The notes: generated by a model from the letters alone, not told the origin. Numbered from the stretch's first letter, positions 36,007 to 46,449 are shown. The stretch is DNA of 64,000 nt from an uncultured Ulvibacter sp. (GCA_938083445.1 CALKCP010000014.1:62001-126000), one strand, 5' to 3'. Translations and numbers: made by a program.

Positions 36007-37932
36007 CTAACTTTTGTAAAACTTTAATAATAGCATTTCAAAAATGAGAAATAATAGCGCCAAAGCTGCAAATAACTTCCAAAAACTATTGATTGTATTC
36101 TCTTTTACAATACTATTAAATAAATCGTTAACGTTGTTAAATACTTCTACTCCTTCCCAGTTTATCGGGTCGGCATATTGAAGAAGGCTTTCATCTCGAT
36201 TATAATTGTAACTCACATACTCCAGAAACTCTTTATTATTCTCAATATCGTAGGTTCCTGCTATAGAAGGCTCTTCGCTAGTTGTTATATTTACTTGATT
36301 TGCTTTCACTTCCTGCATGGGAATATACTTAAATACGCTATCTCTTACCGTTAAAATTTCATCTTGTATCAATGAAACAGGAACCGCGTACTTGTTTGCT
36401 ATGCCTATGGTATAATAAAGTTTCGACAGTTTTATACTCTGCTGAGCCATATTGTAAATTGTTGGGACGATCAAGGGGGAATTTTGAAAGTTTGAATTTT
36501 CAGAGTTGATCGGTGCTGTAAATAAGTAGGTGTTGTTTTTTTGAATTAAAAAGGGATTCCCGTCTTCAATTTTTAGCGCTGAAGTTGCGTTCGTCTCTAG
36601 GTTGAAATATGAATTTACTTTTGGATATTGAAAGTTTACAACCCTTTTTTCAAAAACGTCTTCATACAAGGGGTGATCAAAAACGATTTGTGTTATTTTC
36701 TTCTCTCGTTTTTTGAATTCGGAAAAGGCTCCTAGCTGAAATACATTCAGTAGATTAGTATAGCTGTTTGTAGTAGCGTCTGCCGATGGAATGATCAATA
36801 AACTACCGCCATTGTCGCTAAAAGATTTCAAGGCGGTTACTAGGGAAGGAGGGGTTTCTTTAAGCTCATTAAGAATTACAAAGTTCTGTGATGGTATTTC
36901 GCTATAATCCAATTTCTTGAAAGATTGTTGAGAAAAGTTAAACGTCTCTTGATTAAAAATACGCTCTAAAAAATCTGAAGCTGTTTCATTTATTGAAAGA
37001 ACGTTGAGTTTTTGCACTGTATTAATGCTAAAGAAAAGGGTGTTGTCGAACGACAAGTTTGGATCGGTAAGTTTTAACCTACCCTTAAACCTGCCATTAT
37101 CTTCAATATCGAAAGTAATTGTGTTTTCTTGATTGTTACTGAAATCTACTTCTGTCTTGGCTATGAGCGTATCTCCTTTATATAAAGAAACAGGGGTGCT
37201 TTGGTTGCTTTTTCCATGTGAAGAGACCTTGGCCTTTAATTGAATAATGTTTGACCTTTTTGAGGCAATATAAGCCGTATCGATAGCAAAATTTGCAACC
37301 GTATTTGGCACCAGTTTTACCACATCTATCGTCAAATCACTTGGAATTTCAGGTAAAGCTTCTTTTTGCTGAAAGTCTGATACGATTATCAATCGTTTAT
37401 CGGCATCGAGATCCCTAGAAAATAACTGATTAGCCTTTAATAACACCTCGGTAGGCGTGAGTTGCCTTTGGGAATATGAAACGTCAAGTATGTCATTTTT
37501 AAAATCTTGTTGGCTGCTGTTTTTATAGGAAGAATCATTGCTAAACCAGCTAAGGTTCTCCTTGCCAGTAGCACTATCAAATAAATCTTGAACCGCTCGT
37601 TGAAGCAAGGGGCCTTTATCTCCTTTTGCCTGCATGCTAAAAGAATTGTCAATATAAAGAACTGTTTCTTTTTTGGTGTTTAAAGCAGTTTGGTTTGCAG
37701 TAAAGGGCTGTGCAAATGCAAGAATTAAGAAAGCCATGGCCAGAAGTCGCATCAAGAGCGTGAGCCATTTTTTAAGTTGCGAGCTTTTTCTGGTTTGTAT
37801 CGTTACTTTCTTAAGAAAGGCAACATTTGTAAAAGCAACCTTTTGAAATCGTCGTAACTGAAAAAGATGAACAATTATTGGAATGAGCAGAAGAAAAAGA
37901 GCGTAAAGTAATTCTGGGTGTTTAAACAGCAT
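36007..37932 (-). CDS. BatA-like membrane protein with VWA-type domain
   Basis: A 641-aa membrane protein. The N-terminal BatA (aerotolerance regulator N) module has two membrane segments: PELLYALFLLLIPIIVHLF near residues 5-23 and a second at about 60-78. It is followed by a von Willebrand-A-like domain (VLYIDNSFSMQAKG, a MIDAS-like D-x-S-x-S), a long periplasmic beta-rich region and a final membrane segment (about 615-635). Such proteins are widespread in Bacteroidetes and linked to stress tolerance, mostly without proven mechanism. The dihydroorotase-like gene follows after 54 bp; TIGR02757 lies 59 bp upstream, so a long leftward operon is plausible. Confidence 0.85.
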   Translation of the reverse strand: MLFKHPELLYALFLLLIPIIVHLFQLRRFQKVAFTNVAFLKKVTIQTRKSSQLKKWLTLLMRLLAMAFLILAFAQPFTANQTALNTKKETVLYIDNSFSMQAKGDKGPLLQRAVQDLFDSATGKENLSWFSNDSSYKNSSQQDFKNDILDVSYSQRQLTPTEVLLKANQLFSRDLDADKRLIIVSDFQQKEALPEIPSDLTIDVVKLVPNTVANFAIDTAYIASKRSNIIQLKAKVSSHGKSNQSTPVSLYKGDTLIAKTEVDFSNNQENTITFDIEDNGRFKGRLKLTDPNLSFDNTLFFSINTVQKLNVLSINETASDFLERIFNQETFNFSQQSFKKLDYSEIPSQNFVILNELKETPPSLVTALKSFSDNGGSLLIIPSADATTNSYTNLLNVFQLGAFSEFKKREKKITQIVFDHPLYEDVFEKRVVNFQYPKVNSYFNLETNATSALKIEDGNPFLIQKNNTYLFTAPINSENSNFQNSPLIVPTIYNMAQQSIKLSKLYYTIGIANKYAVPVSLIQDEILTVRDSVFKYIPMQEVKANQVNITTSEEPSIAGTYDIENNKEFLEYVSYNYNRDESLLQYADPINWEGVEVFNNVNDLFNSIVKENTINSFWKLFAALALLFLIFEMLLLKFYKS

Positions 37933-37991
37933 TCCGGTAATTATTTTTCAAAGATATAAAAAGTAGGGATACAGATATCTCTAATAATTCA

Positions 37992-38756
37992 TTAAAATTT
38001 TTCAAAGGCTCCGAGCCCGAAGAGTGCGAAATCATACTTTACAGGGTCTGAAGCATCTAATTTACGCAGCGAATCATCCAATTCACTAACTGCTTTGCCG
38101 TCGTTCTGTTTTCTTGAAAGTAACTTGAGTTTTCTTGCCACATTACCACTGTGTACATCGAGAGGGCAGGATAGGAGTGATGGTGATATGTTTTTCCAAA
38201 TACCAAAATCGACACCGCTATTGTCGTTTCTAACCATCCATCGCAGGTACATGTTAATGCGTTTGGCTGCCGAATTTTTTAAAGGATCACTAATGTGTTT
38301 TTGTGTTCTGTCAAGATGAGGAATCTCAAAAAAAACTTTCTTAAACTCGTGAATAGCTGGCTGAAGACTCATTTTTTCTGAGTTTTTAGAAAATACGGCT
38401 TCCATTCCACCATGATTCAGATAGATATGCTGGAGTGCTTTTATAAAAAAGCTAAGGTCATATTCGTTGAAAGTACGGTGTTTAAATCCAGAAAATATTT
38501 TAGAATTCTTTTCAGAAAAATTCATTACAAAGTCATAAGGCGAATTACCCATGATTCGCATGAGTTTTGTACCATTGTTAATAATACTTTTGCGATTTCC
38601 CCAAGCAATTGTCGCAATTAAGAAACCAGAAATTTCAATGTCCTCCTTCAAAGAAAATAGATGTGGTATTTGAATTGGATCACTTTCAATAAAATCAGTA
38701 TGGTTATACTGAAGTACCTTTTCATCTAGAAATTCTTTTAATTCCTTCTTGTTCAT
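37992..38756 (-). CDS. TIGR02757 family protein
   Basis: A 254-aa cytoplasmic protein of the TIGR02757 (DUF2400) family. Typical features are the N-terminal LKEFLDEKVLQYN, FLIATIAWGNRKSI near residue 45, and the conserved C-terminal CPLDVHSGNVARKLKLL with YDFALFGLGAFE at the end. The function is not established; the C-terminal helix-turn region recalls HhH DNA-binding glycosylase folds, but no catalytic role is proven. It is located between the LolD-like ATPase and the BatA-like gene, all leftward. Confidence 0.85.
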   Translation of the reverse strand: MNKKELKEFLDEKVLQYNHTDFIESDPIQIPHLFSLKEDIEISGFLIATIAWGNRKSIINNGTKLMRIMGNSPYDFVMNFSEKNSKIFSGFKHRTFNEYDLSFFIKALQHIYLNHGGMEAVFSKNSEKMSLQPAIHEFKKVFFEIPHLDRTQKHISDPLKNSAAKRINMYLRWMVRNDNSGVDFGIWKNISPSLLSCPLDVHSGNVARKLKLLSRKQNDGKAVSELDDSLRKLDASDPVKYDFALFGLGAFEKF

Positions 38757-38854
38757 TTAAATGCTTAATCTAGTTTTATTAAAATTCTGCGCGATGGAAT
38801 GCTTTACATAAATATTGGACTCATATTGTATGTGCGGTTAGAGTGACTCTTTTT

Positions 38855-39511
38855 CTATACAATTTTACCATCTTGCATGACTAATTTACGATCAGCCATC
38901 TCCGCTAATTCCTCATTATGAGTAACGATTACAAAAGTCTGTCCAAAAGTATCTCTTAGTTTAAAAAATAAATGATGCAAATTTTCAGCACTTTCTGTGT
39001 CTAAATTTCCACTTGGTTCATCTGCCAAGATAATGGCGGGATTATTAATAAGTGCTCTTGCAACGGCAACGCGCTGCTGTTCACCGCCAGACAACTCATT
39101 TGGTTTGTGTGACTCTCGATGAGACAGCCCAAGAAAAGAAAGTAATTCTTTGGCTCTTTTTTCTACTTCAGCTTTGGGAGTGTTTTTTATAAAGCCTGGA
39201 ATACATACATTTTCAAGTGCCGTAAATTCTGGTAATAATTGGTGAAATTGAAAAATAAACCCAAGGTGCTCATTTCTAAATTTCGCTAAATCCCTTCTGT
39301 TTAAACGAGCGATATCGGTGTCGTTAATAACAAGAGATGCGCCATTAGACTGAAACGAATCAAGGGTGCCGATTATTTGAAGTAATGTCGTTTTTCCCGC
39401 CCCCGATGCACCTACGACAGATACAATCTCACCTTTGGAGATGGAAAGATCCACCCCTTTTAGCACATGCAATGCGTCGTAATACTTGTGAAGGTTCTTT
39501 GCTACTATCAT
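38855..39511 (-). CDS. ABC transporter ATP-binding protein, LolD/MacB type
   Basis: A 218-aa ATPase. Walker A is GASGAGKTT (residues 34-42), the Q-loop [12 protein letters not shown] near 90, signature LSGGEQQR near 140, Walker B ILADEP and the H-loop VTHNEE. It is closest in type to LolD, which powers lipoprotein release from the inner membrane, and to MacB-type exporters. No permease gene (LolC/E-like) is adjacent, so it must pair with a permease elsewhere. TACTTTCA on the minus strand at 39537-39530 is a possible weak -7 element. Confidence 0.85.
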   Translation of the reverse strand: MIVAKNLHKYYDALHVLKGVDLSISKGEIVSVVGASGAGKTTLLQIIGTLDSFQSNGASLVINDTDIARLNRRDLAKFRNEHLGFIFQFHQLLPEFTALENVCIPGFIKNTPKAEVEKRAKELLSFLGLSHRESHKPNELSGGEQQRVAVARALINNPAIILADEPSGNLDTESAENLHHLFFKLRDTFGQTFVIVTHNEELAEMADRKLVMQDGKIV

Positions 39512-39645
39512 TTATATTTGTTTTCACTGTGAAAGTAATATTTTAGTCTCGATTAAACAATAACTCATCGATCCCTTTTAGAAGAATAGCAGCAATCGTC
39601 TTTCACAGTACCCATTTAAATTTGGCACGCAATGTATTCATCCAC

Positions 39646-42069
39646 TTAAGAGTCTTTGTTAAAAATAGATTTCACGTTGTTGTAATCAATGAAGTAGGTA
39701 AGCTTTAAAGAGAGCGTGTTTTGTTGTGACTCATTAAATAGGTTGTTTAGGCTTTCTCTATATCCTAAGTTGGAAAGCGCATCAAAATTAAAAATCTGGT
39801 TGCGATACAAAAGGGTTGCCTCGCTACCAGGAGCAAATCGCCAGCGAAAGCTTAGATCTAAATTCCAAATATTAAAATTTGCGTTGGGATTGTTTTCTGC
39901 AATATCATAATCGACAGGGGATAGGCTCCCATCATCGTTGAGTTCAAAGAAGATGTTTTTACTATAATCTGCTGTACTCCAGAAATTTCTGAAACGCAAG
40001 TCAATGGCCTTATATGGGTCAAAATTAAAACTTGCTTGAATAGAGTTTTCTATATTTGTTCGTTCTCTTTGCCCGAAATATATCCCAGTTTCGTTATTTG
40101 CTACATATCCAAAATCATTTTCTGTTTTAGACAATTCTGAAGAAACTATTATCAGAAATTTATCTGAAAATCGATATCTCGGGCTCGTCCTTAAAAATCG
40201 TGATTCTCGTGGATCATCATTGAAGTATTTTGTGTATCCAACCCTTATATCAATGGCTAATTTTTTTCGATAATCGGATGATATCCATGTATTGCCAGAA
40301 AATCGAGATCCGTAGGTAACATAACGTCCAGCAACTCTTGGCTCAAAATAGTTGTTATCTCTGGAGTTATATCCAAAATCACCCCCCAATGCAAAGCGAG
40401 ATGGTAAAATAAAAAAAGCATCTAAATTTATTTGATTTCTCGTTTGTACGTTGGGTTTGTATAGACGCCGGTGCCGGGCAGTTAATTTAAGCTGATAGGT
40501 ATTAAAAGTTTTTGTGGGCACAAAAATTTCGTAAGAAGCTCCAGCCGTAAAGTTGTTGTAGTTATTTTGATTACTGATGCCAAAATCATTGATATCATAA
40601 GTCTCATTGGCAAAATCATGACCGAATCGATATCTAAAATTCCCTTTTATTCTTTCAATGTCTAGCTCCGATCTAAACCCAGTTGTATTTCCATCAACAT
40701 CATTTACGTTGCTCATTACGGTGCGCCCGGAAGTACGAAATCTATTTTCTTTGTCGGCAAGATCAAAAACAAAAGCAGACGTATTTGCGTCTCTAAAATC
40801 ATTTTCGCGGGTTACGTTTGTATTGACAATTGAAATGGATGAGTTGCCATTAAATTGCTGATCAAAGACCAAGACATTGTAGTTTGCTATAGGTTCTACA
40901 AGCACTTTTCTTCTATCCAGAGTAAGGGTGTCTTCAATGGTAGCGTATGTTTTTTGAGTAATAGCGTTGAAAAAACCAATTCCCATCCCTGCCTGAGTCC
41001 TCCCAGATATTTTGACAGCGTTTAGTAGGTTTACTCTATCTGGATTTTCTATTACATCTTCGTTTGTTTCCAGAGCGCCTACATCACCAGAGGGAGCGCC
41101 GCCAACCCTTCTCGAAAAGAAAATCTCACCCTTTCGAAAAAGATCGACTCCTTCCGTAAAGAAGGGCCTGTTTTCATCAAAAATTTGTTCGAAGGGACCT
41201 AAATTAAGGGTCACTTCATCAAAGGCTGTTTGCCCAAAATCTGGTATTAATGTTGCATCAAGAGTAAAGCTGTCAGTTAGGCCATATTTCAAATCCAATC
41301 CCGCACTAAAATCGGCATCTGTTTTGCCATCAAAATTACTAACTGCGCCTTGAACAAAAGGAAATAACGTTAAACGCACTGGCGGATTAATGGCCCTGAT
41401 TCCTTTCACCAATCCGCTATATTGCGATTCATTCCCCTTCGTTTTATCAATGAAATTCCAAGTATGGGTCTCATTCTGACTAATTATTTTCCGGTAAAAG
41501 TTTACGGCCCAATTTTGTTCATTTATTTCTGGAAAACGCAGCGCATTATACGGGATTTTAAATTCTGCGTACCAACCTTTTAAGTCTTTTGATGTTTTAC
41601 ATTCAAAAACAACGTTATGACTAAAATCAAAATCATTTTGTGTTGCAATAGCATCTCCTATCGTTCCAGCAGCCGTAACAAAGAAATGACTTTCATTAAT
41701 TCCATCATTGTAGGTGTTTAAGGCAATTGAAAAATGATCTGCTTGAACAAAAATCTCATCTCTTTGAGAAAACTGACTGAATATTTTAGAGGGGTTAGGG
41801 TCGAACATATACGCAGCTACATATACGGCTCTATCATCGTAAAGCATTTTTACTTTGGTTTCATAGCCTACAGGAATAACGCCTTCATTTCCTGGCTCAT
41901 ACATGAAGAAATTTTCTGCGAATGGCACGTTTTGCCATACGGTATCATTTAAGATACCGTCAATTTTGGGTGGGGTTGCAATTTTAGTAGCTACAATACT
42001 TTTTTTTTCCTGAGAAAAGAGCCCGTGACAGTTTAGGAAAATTATAAGTACTAAAAAAGTTCTTAGCAT
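39646..42069 (-). CDS. DUF5916 outer-membrane protein with CBM9-like N-terminal domain
   Basis: An 807-aa secreted protein. A signal peptide (MLRTFLVLIIFLNCHGLFSQ) is followed by a CBM9-like sugar-binding domain (about residues 30-210, with PKIDGILNDTVWQ and WYAEFKIPYNALRFP) and a long DUF5916 barrel, which includes ENRPFFTEGVDLF near residue 300 and ends in alternating strands. It is probably in the outer membrane; the ligand is unknown, although the first domain suggests a carbohydrate. The ATG at 42069 is used because a TTG at 42108 overlaps the -7 element at 42106-42113. It appears to be transcribed alone. Confidence 0.85.
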   Translation of the reverse strand: MLRTFLVLIIFLNCHGLFSQEKKSIVATKIATPPKIDGILNDTVWQNVPFAENFFMYEPGNEGVIPVGYETKVKMLYDDRAVYVAAYMFDPNPSKIFSQFSQRDEIFVQADHFSIALNTYNDGINESHFFVTAAGTIGDAIATQNDFDFSHNVVFECKTSKDLKGWYAEFKIPYNALRFPEINEQNWAVNFYRKIISQNETHTWNFIDKTKGNESQYSGLVKGIRAINPPVRLTLFPFVQGAVSNFDGKTDADFSAGLDLKYGLTDSFTLDATLIPDFGQTAFDEVTLNLGPFEQIFDENRPFFTEGVDLFRKGEIFFSRRVGGAPSGDVGALETNEDVIENPDRVNLLNAVKISGRTQAGMGIGFFNAITQKTYATIEDTLTLDRRKVLVEPIANYNVLVFDQQFNGNSSISIVNTNVTRENDFRDANTSAFVFDLADKENRFRTSGRTVMSNVNDVDGNTTGFRSELDIERIKGNFRYRFGHDFANETYDINDFGISNQNNYNNFTAGASYEIFVPTKTFNTYQLKLTARHRRLYKPNVQTRNQINLDAFFILPSRFALGGDFGYNSRDNNYFEPRVAGRYVTYGSRFSGNTWISSDYRKKLAIDIRVGYTKYFNDDPRESRFLRTSPRYRFSDKFLIIVSSELSKTENDFGYVANNETGIYFGQRERTNIENSIQASFNFDPYKAIDLRFRNFWSTADYSKNIFFELNDDGSLSPVDYDIAENNPNANFNIWNLDLSFRWRFAPGSEATLLYRNQIFNFDALSNLGYRESLNNLFNESQQNTLSLKLTYFIDYNNVKSIFNKDS

Positions 42070-42105
42070 ATTTCTGGGATTCGCTTCATTGAAATTTAAT
42101 GCTGA

Positions 42106-42113
42106 CAAAACTA
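42106..42113 (-). promoter_or_regulatory. -7 promoter element of the DUF5916 gene
   Basis: TAGTTTTG on the minus strand matches TAnnTTTG. It lies about 37 bp before the ATG at 42069 and overlaps a competing TTG start, ruling the latter out. No proper -33 TTG was found. Confidence 0.45.
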
Positions 42114-42463
42114 ATATTCTCAGGTTGGAGAAATATTAAATAAAAGTTAAAAGACAGCGAATTATATTCTCTTTATGAACATGTTATTTTATCTCTTTTT
42201 TGACAAAATGTATACTCATAATGACCCCTTTGTTAGTTTAGATGAAACGACAAGAATGTTTGCTTTTTTAGAAGCACACGTTGAGTTTAGCGAGCTTTAT
42301 ATACATGACTTTTTGGGTTGTATATCGTTCTTTAAAACATAAAATAATTTTTATAAATGAATCGCTTTGGGCATCAGTGAAGCAAGGACGTTCGAATATG
42401 GGTGAGATATATTTTCGGTATATTTTTTGATTCGGAGTAGTATTATATTTTATAGGATACGAC

Positions 42464-42772
42464 ATGGAAGATTCAAAATTTAAATTACTTAGAGAAGGTA
42501 TTGTTTACGACGCGATAGGAATGCTTTCGATGTCTATTCCTTTTGTTGGAGCGATACTTGACATCTTATGGGCGCCTTATGCCGCAATGAAAATGAGAGA
42601 TATGTACAAAGGTAAGGAAGGTAAAATCGCCTCTGTTATTGTTTTTATAGAAGAAATACTTCCAGTTACGGACCTTATACCAACCTTCACCATCATGTGG
42701 CTATACACCTTCGTCTGGAAGCCTCAAAATCAAAAGAAACCACAAACCATTAAAGCGGAAACAGACGATTAG
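42464..42772 (+). CDS. small membrane protein of unknown function
   Basis: A 102-aa protein with two hydrophobic segments, at about residues 17-38 (MLSMSIPFVGAILDILWAPY) and 57-85 (IASVIVFIEEILPVTDLIPT, then TIMWLYTF), separated by a basic loop with the pattern AAMKMRDMYKGKEGK. The tail is soluble and lysine-rich. The motif with two Asp residues inside hydrophobic stretches is conserved-looking, but I do not recognise a named family. It is followed 17 bp later by a bidirectional terminator and is the only gene of its unit. Confidence 0.75.
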   Translation: MEDSKFKLLREGIVYDAIGMLSMSIPFVGAILDILWAPYAAMKMRDMYKGKEGKIASVIVFIEEILPVTDLIPTFTIMWLYTFVWKPQNQKKPQTIKAETDD

Positions 42773-42789
42773 ACGCCGCTTTAGTCCAT

Positions 42790-42828
42790 AAAAAAAGTGC
42801 CTGACTTTTAAGAATCAAGCACTTTTTT
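42790..42828. terminator. bidirectional intrinsic terminator
   Basis: Arms AAAAAAGTGCCTGA and TCAAGCACTTTTTT pair with one mismatch or G-T around a 9-nt loop, with A-run and T-run flanks. It serves the rightward gene ending at 42772 and the leftward gene ending at 42843. Confidence 0.8.
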
Positions 42829-42842
42829 AAATTATATAACTA

Positions 42843-43538
42843 TTATAGGGAGTTGGTATATGCTAGCACTTTTATCAAATCTTTTTCTTTCTTGAGGTTT
42901 AATTTGTTTTTTTGAGCGTACTCTTTCACCTCTTTCTTCATCTTACCAAAGGCATTCAAATTTCCTTTCTTAGAAGAAGGCAATGCTGTAAATGCACCCT
43001 GTTCATCCACAAGGTAAAGGAATATTTTTTCTTTGTACAATGCCGCAACATCTGAAGCCATGGAGCTTACCGCTCTTTGAGACGCTATATATTCCTTTTT
43101 TATTTTCTTATATAAAGAATATTTCCCTCCCTTATATAAGGGGATAAAATATCCTCTTAATCTATTTTTCTCATTGGTAATATATTCAAACGATTCTTCT
43201 CCAATTTGTATCGTAATCTCTGTATTCCTAAGAATGGTTTTTACAATTTTACTTTCCTGGTTCCGCGGGTCCCTGATTTCGAATTCTTCTTTACTCACAT
43301 TGTACCTTAGACTTTTATTTGAGGCAATTGTTTTTCCTTCAAAGAGAATGTTCCCTGTTAAATATTCTACATTATAATAGGGCGATCCTGTGTAATCATT
43401 TTGATTCTCCAATAAATTAACAGTTCTATTAGAAATGTATTCGGCTCGGGAAGGCTCTTGCATTTCGGGTTGTGCTATTGTAGTTACAGAAATTAGCAAT
43501 GTAAAAATGAGGTAATATAAGACACTAATTTTTTTCAT
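42843..43538 (-). CDS. secreted protein of unknown function
   Basis: A 231-aa exported protein: signal peptide MKKISVLYYLIFTLLISVTTIA, then a mostly beta-type mature part with PYYNVEYLTGNILFEGK (about residues 52-68) and NKSLRYNVSKEEFEIRDP. The C-terminal third is helical and lysine-rich (KKGNLNAFGKMKKEVKEYAQ). There is no cysteine cluster or catalytic motif. It is probably periplasmic or surface-located and I do not recognise a family. It is a single gene sharing the terminator at 42790-42828. Confidence 0.75.
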   Translation of the reverse strand: MKKISVLYYLIFTLLISVTTIAQPEMQEPSRAEYISNRTVNLLENQNDYTGSPYYNVEYLTGNILFEGKTIASNKSLRYNVSKEEFEIRDPRNQESKIVKTILRNTEITIQIGEESFEYITNEKNRLRGYFIPLYKGGKYSLYKKIKKEYIASQRAVSSMASDVAALYKEKIFLYLVDEQGAFTALPSSKKGNLNAFGKMKKEVKEYAQKNKLNLKKEKDLIKVLAYTNSL

Positions 43539-43678
43539 AATAGTACAATTTTTTTAACCAGAATTATAAAGCGAAAATAACGCACACTTTACTATAATAA
43601 AATTTTTTTGTAGAAATTAACAGTAATTTAATGTTTCGACCAGAGTTGAAATAACTTCGAGTCATCCCACAAAGGTAC

Positions 43679-44110
43679 TTAGTGTTCTTGAGCTTTTTTT
43701 AGTGCCAATTTAACGCCAATCTTCCCTCCGAGCCAAGCCATAGGAATATAGGCCAGAACAATATCTGCTACTGCGAACCAGGTTGGTCCAGCTAGCATAT
43801 AATTTACCGCAATACCACCTAGAAGAAATAACCCGCCAATGTATAATGCAAACTTCATTTTCTTACTCTCTGCGATCATACTAGCCATTATGGCGCCAAC
43901 AAAAGTACCCAAAGCATGCGCTAGAAACGGAAAAATAAAATATTCAAATCCTAAGGTTGGCATAACTTCAGCAAAGGCATCCATATCGTTGGGGTCAATA
44001 CCCGATATTGGAAATATATAAAGCCCCGTTTGTATCAGGCCCATATTCAAACTACTGCCTACGAGCCAACCCAAAACTACAGCCGAAATATTTTTAAAAA
44101 TGGGATGCAT
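43679..44110 (-). CDS. four-helix membrane protein of unknown function
   Basis: A 143-aa integral membrane protein with four hydrophobic segments (about residues 8-32, 55-80, 86-106 and 110-132) and a lysine-rich C-terminus (KIGVKLALKKAQEH). The glycine-rich helices (FLAHALGTFVGAIMASMIAE) are typical of small uncharacterised inner-membrane proteins. It is leftward and 271 bp from the end of acr3, so probably independent of the arsenic operon; an inverted repeat TATCTAC/GTAGATA at 44217-44246 lies in that gap. Confidence 0.75.
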   Translation of the reverse strand: MHPIFKNISAVVLGWLVGSSLNMGLIQTGLYIFPISGIDPNDMDAFAEVMPTLGFEYFIFPFLAHALGTFVGAIMASMIAESKKMKFALYIGGLFLLGGIAVNYMLAGPTWFAVADIVLAYIPMAWLGGKIGVKLALKKAQEH

Positions 44111-44380
44111 GATTTATTTAATTTAAAACATATGAGAATAAAATCAATCTAGGGCGCTTGTTGATTCATTATTAATTCGAACATATGCTGATTCAATTAT
44201 ATAGACCTCAAGTATTTATCTACCCTTATAATTTCCCGAGTAGATAGAAACAGTACAAACATAAATAATAATAAGGGCAATGTCAATCCTATGTAAAACA
44301 GGAGTTAAAAGAACCTGCGCGTCATTAAATGTTTTTTATAGAGGCATGCTATTTTTTGCTTTTTCGAATGTTGCTTCGCT

Positions 44381-45430
44381 TTATACGCTACTATTTCTGA
44401 AGTACTTTTTTCGTAACCAAAAGGAAACTCGAACCAATACGATAAGAGCAGGAACTTCCACTAAAGGTCCAATAACACCGGCAAATGCTTGACCTGAGTT
44501 TAAACCAAAAACGGCAATAGCCACTGCAATTGCCAACTCAAAGTTATTTCCGGCCGCCGTGAATGCGACCGCAGCCGTTTTATCGTATTCGGCTCCCATA
44601 GCTCTTGTAAAAAAGAACCCAATAATGAACATAACGCTAAAATAAATAAGTAGTGGAACGGCAATAATGAACACATCTATAGGGATTTCAACAATTAGCT
44701 CTCCTTTTAATGAGAACATAACGACGATTGTAAAGAGAAGCGCAACCAATGTTAAAGGCGAGATCATTGGGATAAATGTGTTTGTATACCAATCTTCTCC
44801 TTTGCGTTTCACTAAAATAAGTCTGCTTAAAATTCCTAATAAAAATGGAACACCCAAATAAATAGCTACGCTTTCGGCTATGGTAGCCACAGATATATCA
44901 ACAATCGCTCCCTCAAACCCAAAATAGGGTGGTAATACAGTGATAAAAAGCCAGGCGTAAAAACTGTATGCGAAAACTTGGAAAACACTGTTCAGGGCTA
45001 CCAAGCCTGCGCCATATTCACTGCTGCCGTCTGCAAGATCATTCCAGACAAGTACCATAGCGATACAACGTGCCAGACCTATTAAGATGAGACCCACCAT
45101 ATATTCAGGATAGTCTCGTAAAAATGTGATTGCCAAGATAAACATAAGCACTGGCCCAATAATCCAATTCAATAGTAATGAGATCGAAAGTATTTTGGTA
45201 TTTCTGAATACCTTCGGAAGGAGGGAATAATTTACTTTCGCCAAAGGCGGGTACATCATGACAATTAAACCGATGGCAATAGGTATGTTGGTAGTTCCAA
45301 TGCTCAATGAATTGATACTATTGGAAAATGATGGAATAAAATATCCAATCCCCACACCTAAGATCATTGCAATGAAAATCCAAAGCGTTAGATAACTGTC
45401 GAGAAAACTTAATTTTTTAGTTGAAGCCAT
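44381..45430 (-). CDS. acr3: ACR3-family arsenite efflux permease
   Basis: A 349-aa inner-membrane permease with about ten membrane segments, exporting arsenite (and perhaps antimonite) by proton antiport. The family's essential cysteine is in [18 protein letters not shown] near residue 125, and the late segment [18 protein letters not shown] contains the conserved N-[NF]-E-L block. The ATG at 45430 is chosen over one at 45457 because the latter would overlap arsC. It then begins one base after the upstream arsC stop codon, so the two are translationally coupled. It is the last gene of the arsR-arsC-acr3 operon. Confidence 0.95.
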   Translation of the reverse strand: MASTKKLSFLDSYLTLWIFIAMILGVGIGYFIPSFSNSINSLSIGTTNIPIAIGLIVMMYPPLAKVNYSLLPKVFRNTKILSISLLLNWIIGPVLMFILAITFLRDYPEYMVGLILIGLARCIAMVLVWNDLADGSSEYGAGLVALNSVFQVFAYSFYAWLFITVLPPYFGFEGAIVDISVATIAESVAIYLGVPFLLGILSRLILVKRKGEDWYTNTFIPMISPLTLVALLFTIVVMFSLKGELIVEIPIDVFIIAVPLLIYFSVMFIIGFFFTRAMGAEYDKTAAVAFTAAGNNFELAIAVAIAVFGLNSGQAFAGVIGPLVEVPALIVLVRVSFWLRKKYFRNSSV

Positions 45431-45431
45431 T

Positions 45432-46046
45432 TTAGGAATTAATTTGAGAGAAAACATAGGTTAGTTCGGCTGCGATTTGCAAACTTCTTTCTTGATACTT
45501 TTGAGCTTGTTGGGTCGTGTTATCAAATACTTTAGGGTCTTCGAATGTTATTGGAATTCGTATTTCTGCACCCGGAATAAAAGGGCACCCTTGATCTGCT
45601 TGCGAGCAAGTAAGAATAGCTGCAAAAGCTTCTTTAGGATTGAAGTTGTCGTCAAATCTTTTTGAAAATCCAATGATAGGGTGCTCATTTTCAGCATATT
45701 TTATGCTATAAATAGGATTCTTATTTTCTGAAATTGAATTTATTTCGAAGCCTGAATGCTCTAAAGTTTTGGCAACTATTGGAAAAAGAGCGGTAGCTTC
45801 TGTTCCACCAGAATAACAAAACACTTTCTCAATAGAAAAGTGAAATGCCAAGGCCTGCGCCCATACTTGAGCTAAATGACTTCTACGAGAGTTATGGGTA
45901 CAAATAAAGTTCAAACGAATTTCTTGATTGTCCTTTGCCTTGATTTGGATAAAATCTATTAATGGCTGAAGGATTTCTTTGCGATCTACAGAAATATGTT
46001 CCACTTTTAACTCATTGATTCTATTTTGTATTGTCTTGAACAGCAT
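45432..46046 (-). CDS. arsC: thioredoxin-type arsenate reductase (LMW phosphatase fold)
   Basis: A 204-aa protein of the low-molecular-weight phosphatase fold. The P-loop is CTHNSRRS, with Cys49 and Arg55 forming the CX5R oxyanion site. A second cysteine pair seven residues apart in [11 protein letters not shown] matches the Cys82/Cys89 relay of thioredoxin-coupled ArsC. It reduces arsenate to arsenite for export by Acr3. The ATG at 46046 gives a normal N-terminus; an alternative at 46106 would overlap arsR. It is unrelated in fold to the glutaredoxin-type ArsC at 3907. Confidence 0.88.
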   Translation of the reverse strand: MLFKTIQNRINELKVEHISVDRKEILQPLIDFIQIKAKDNQEIRLNFICTHNSRRSHLAQVWAQALAFHFSIEKVFCYSGGTEATALFPIVAKTLEHSGFEINSISENKNPIYSIKYAENEHPIIGFSKRFDDNFNPKEAFAAILTCSQADQGCPFIPGAEIRIPITFEDPKVFDNTTQQAQKYQERSLQIAAELTYVFSQINS

Positions 46047-46096
46047 GGTTTTGATTGATAGGTTTGTTTGTAAATCGAGAATTATTATACATGCTA

Positions 46097-46426
46097 TTAG
46101 CAACAAGCTTCTTCTGAAATGTCTTGGTCTAAAAACTGAAACATTACCGTTTTCATTTTAGTCCAATTTTTAGTCTCGATACAGTAACAAACACTTGTAC
46201 CTTCTACATTTCCCTTGATTAGACCTAAATGTTTTAATTCTTTTAGATGTTGGGAAATGGTAGGTTGAGCAAGTCCTATTTCATGCACTAAGTCACCACA
46301 TATACAAGCATCTGTTTTGAATAAATGCTGCAAAATCGCAACTCTGGCAGGGTGCCCAAAAGCCTTTGCGAACAATGCAATCTCGTTTTGTAGATCTGAA
46401 AATTTTTCAGTTTTAACTAGTCCCAT
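46097..46426 (-). CDS. arsR: ArsR-family metalloregulatory repressor
   Basis: A 109-aa winged-helix repressor that leaves DNA upon binding arsenite. The N-terminal half has FGHPARVAILQHL, the metal site is the Cys41-x-Cys43 pair in DACICGDLV, at the position of the ELCVCDL metal motif of classical ArsR, and the recognition helix follows in QPTISQHLKELKHLG (residues 54-68). The C-terminus ends Cys-Cys, which could supply further thiolate ligands. First gene of the arsenic operon; it probably controls its own promoter through the inverted repeat at 46452-46467. Confidence 0.93.
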   Translation of the reverse strand: MGLVKTEKFSDLQNEIALFAKAFGHPARVAILQHLFKTDACICGDLVHEIGLAQPTISQHLKELKHLGLIKGNVEGTSVCYCIETKNWTKMKTVMFQFLDQDISEEACC

Positions 46427-46449
46427 ATCATTTTTTGATTAGTTCATTG

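Noticed and set aside
44217-44246. TATCTAC/GTAGATA inverted repeat between acr3 and the membrane protein gene
   Set aside because: 16-nt loop, no T-run, and no clear link to a promoter; not enough to call an operator.
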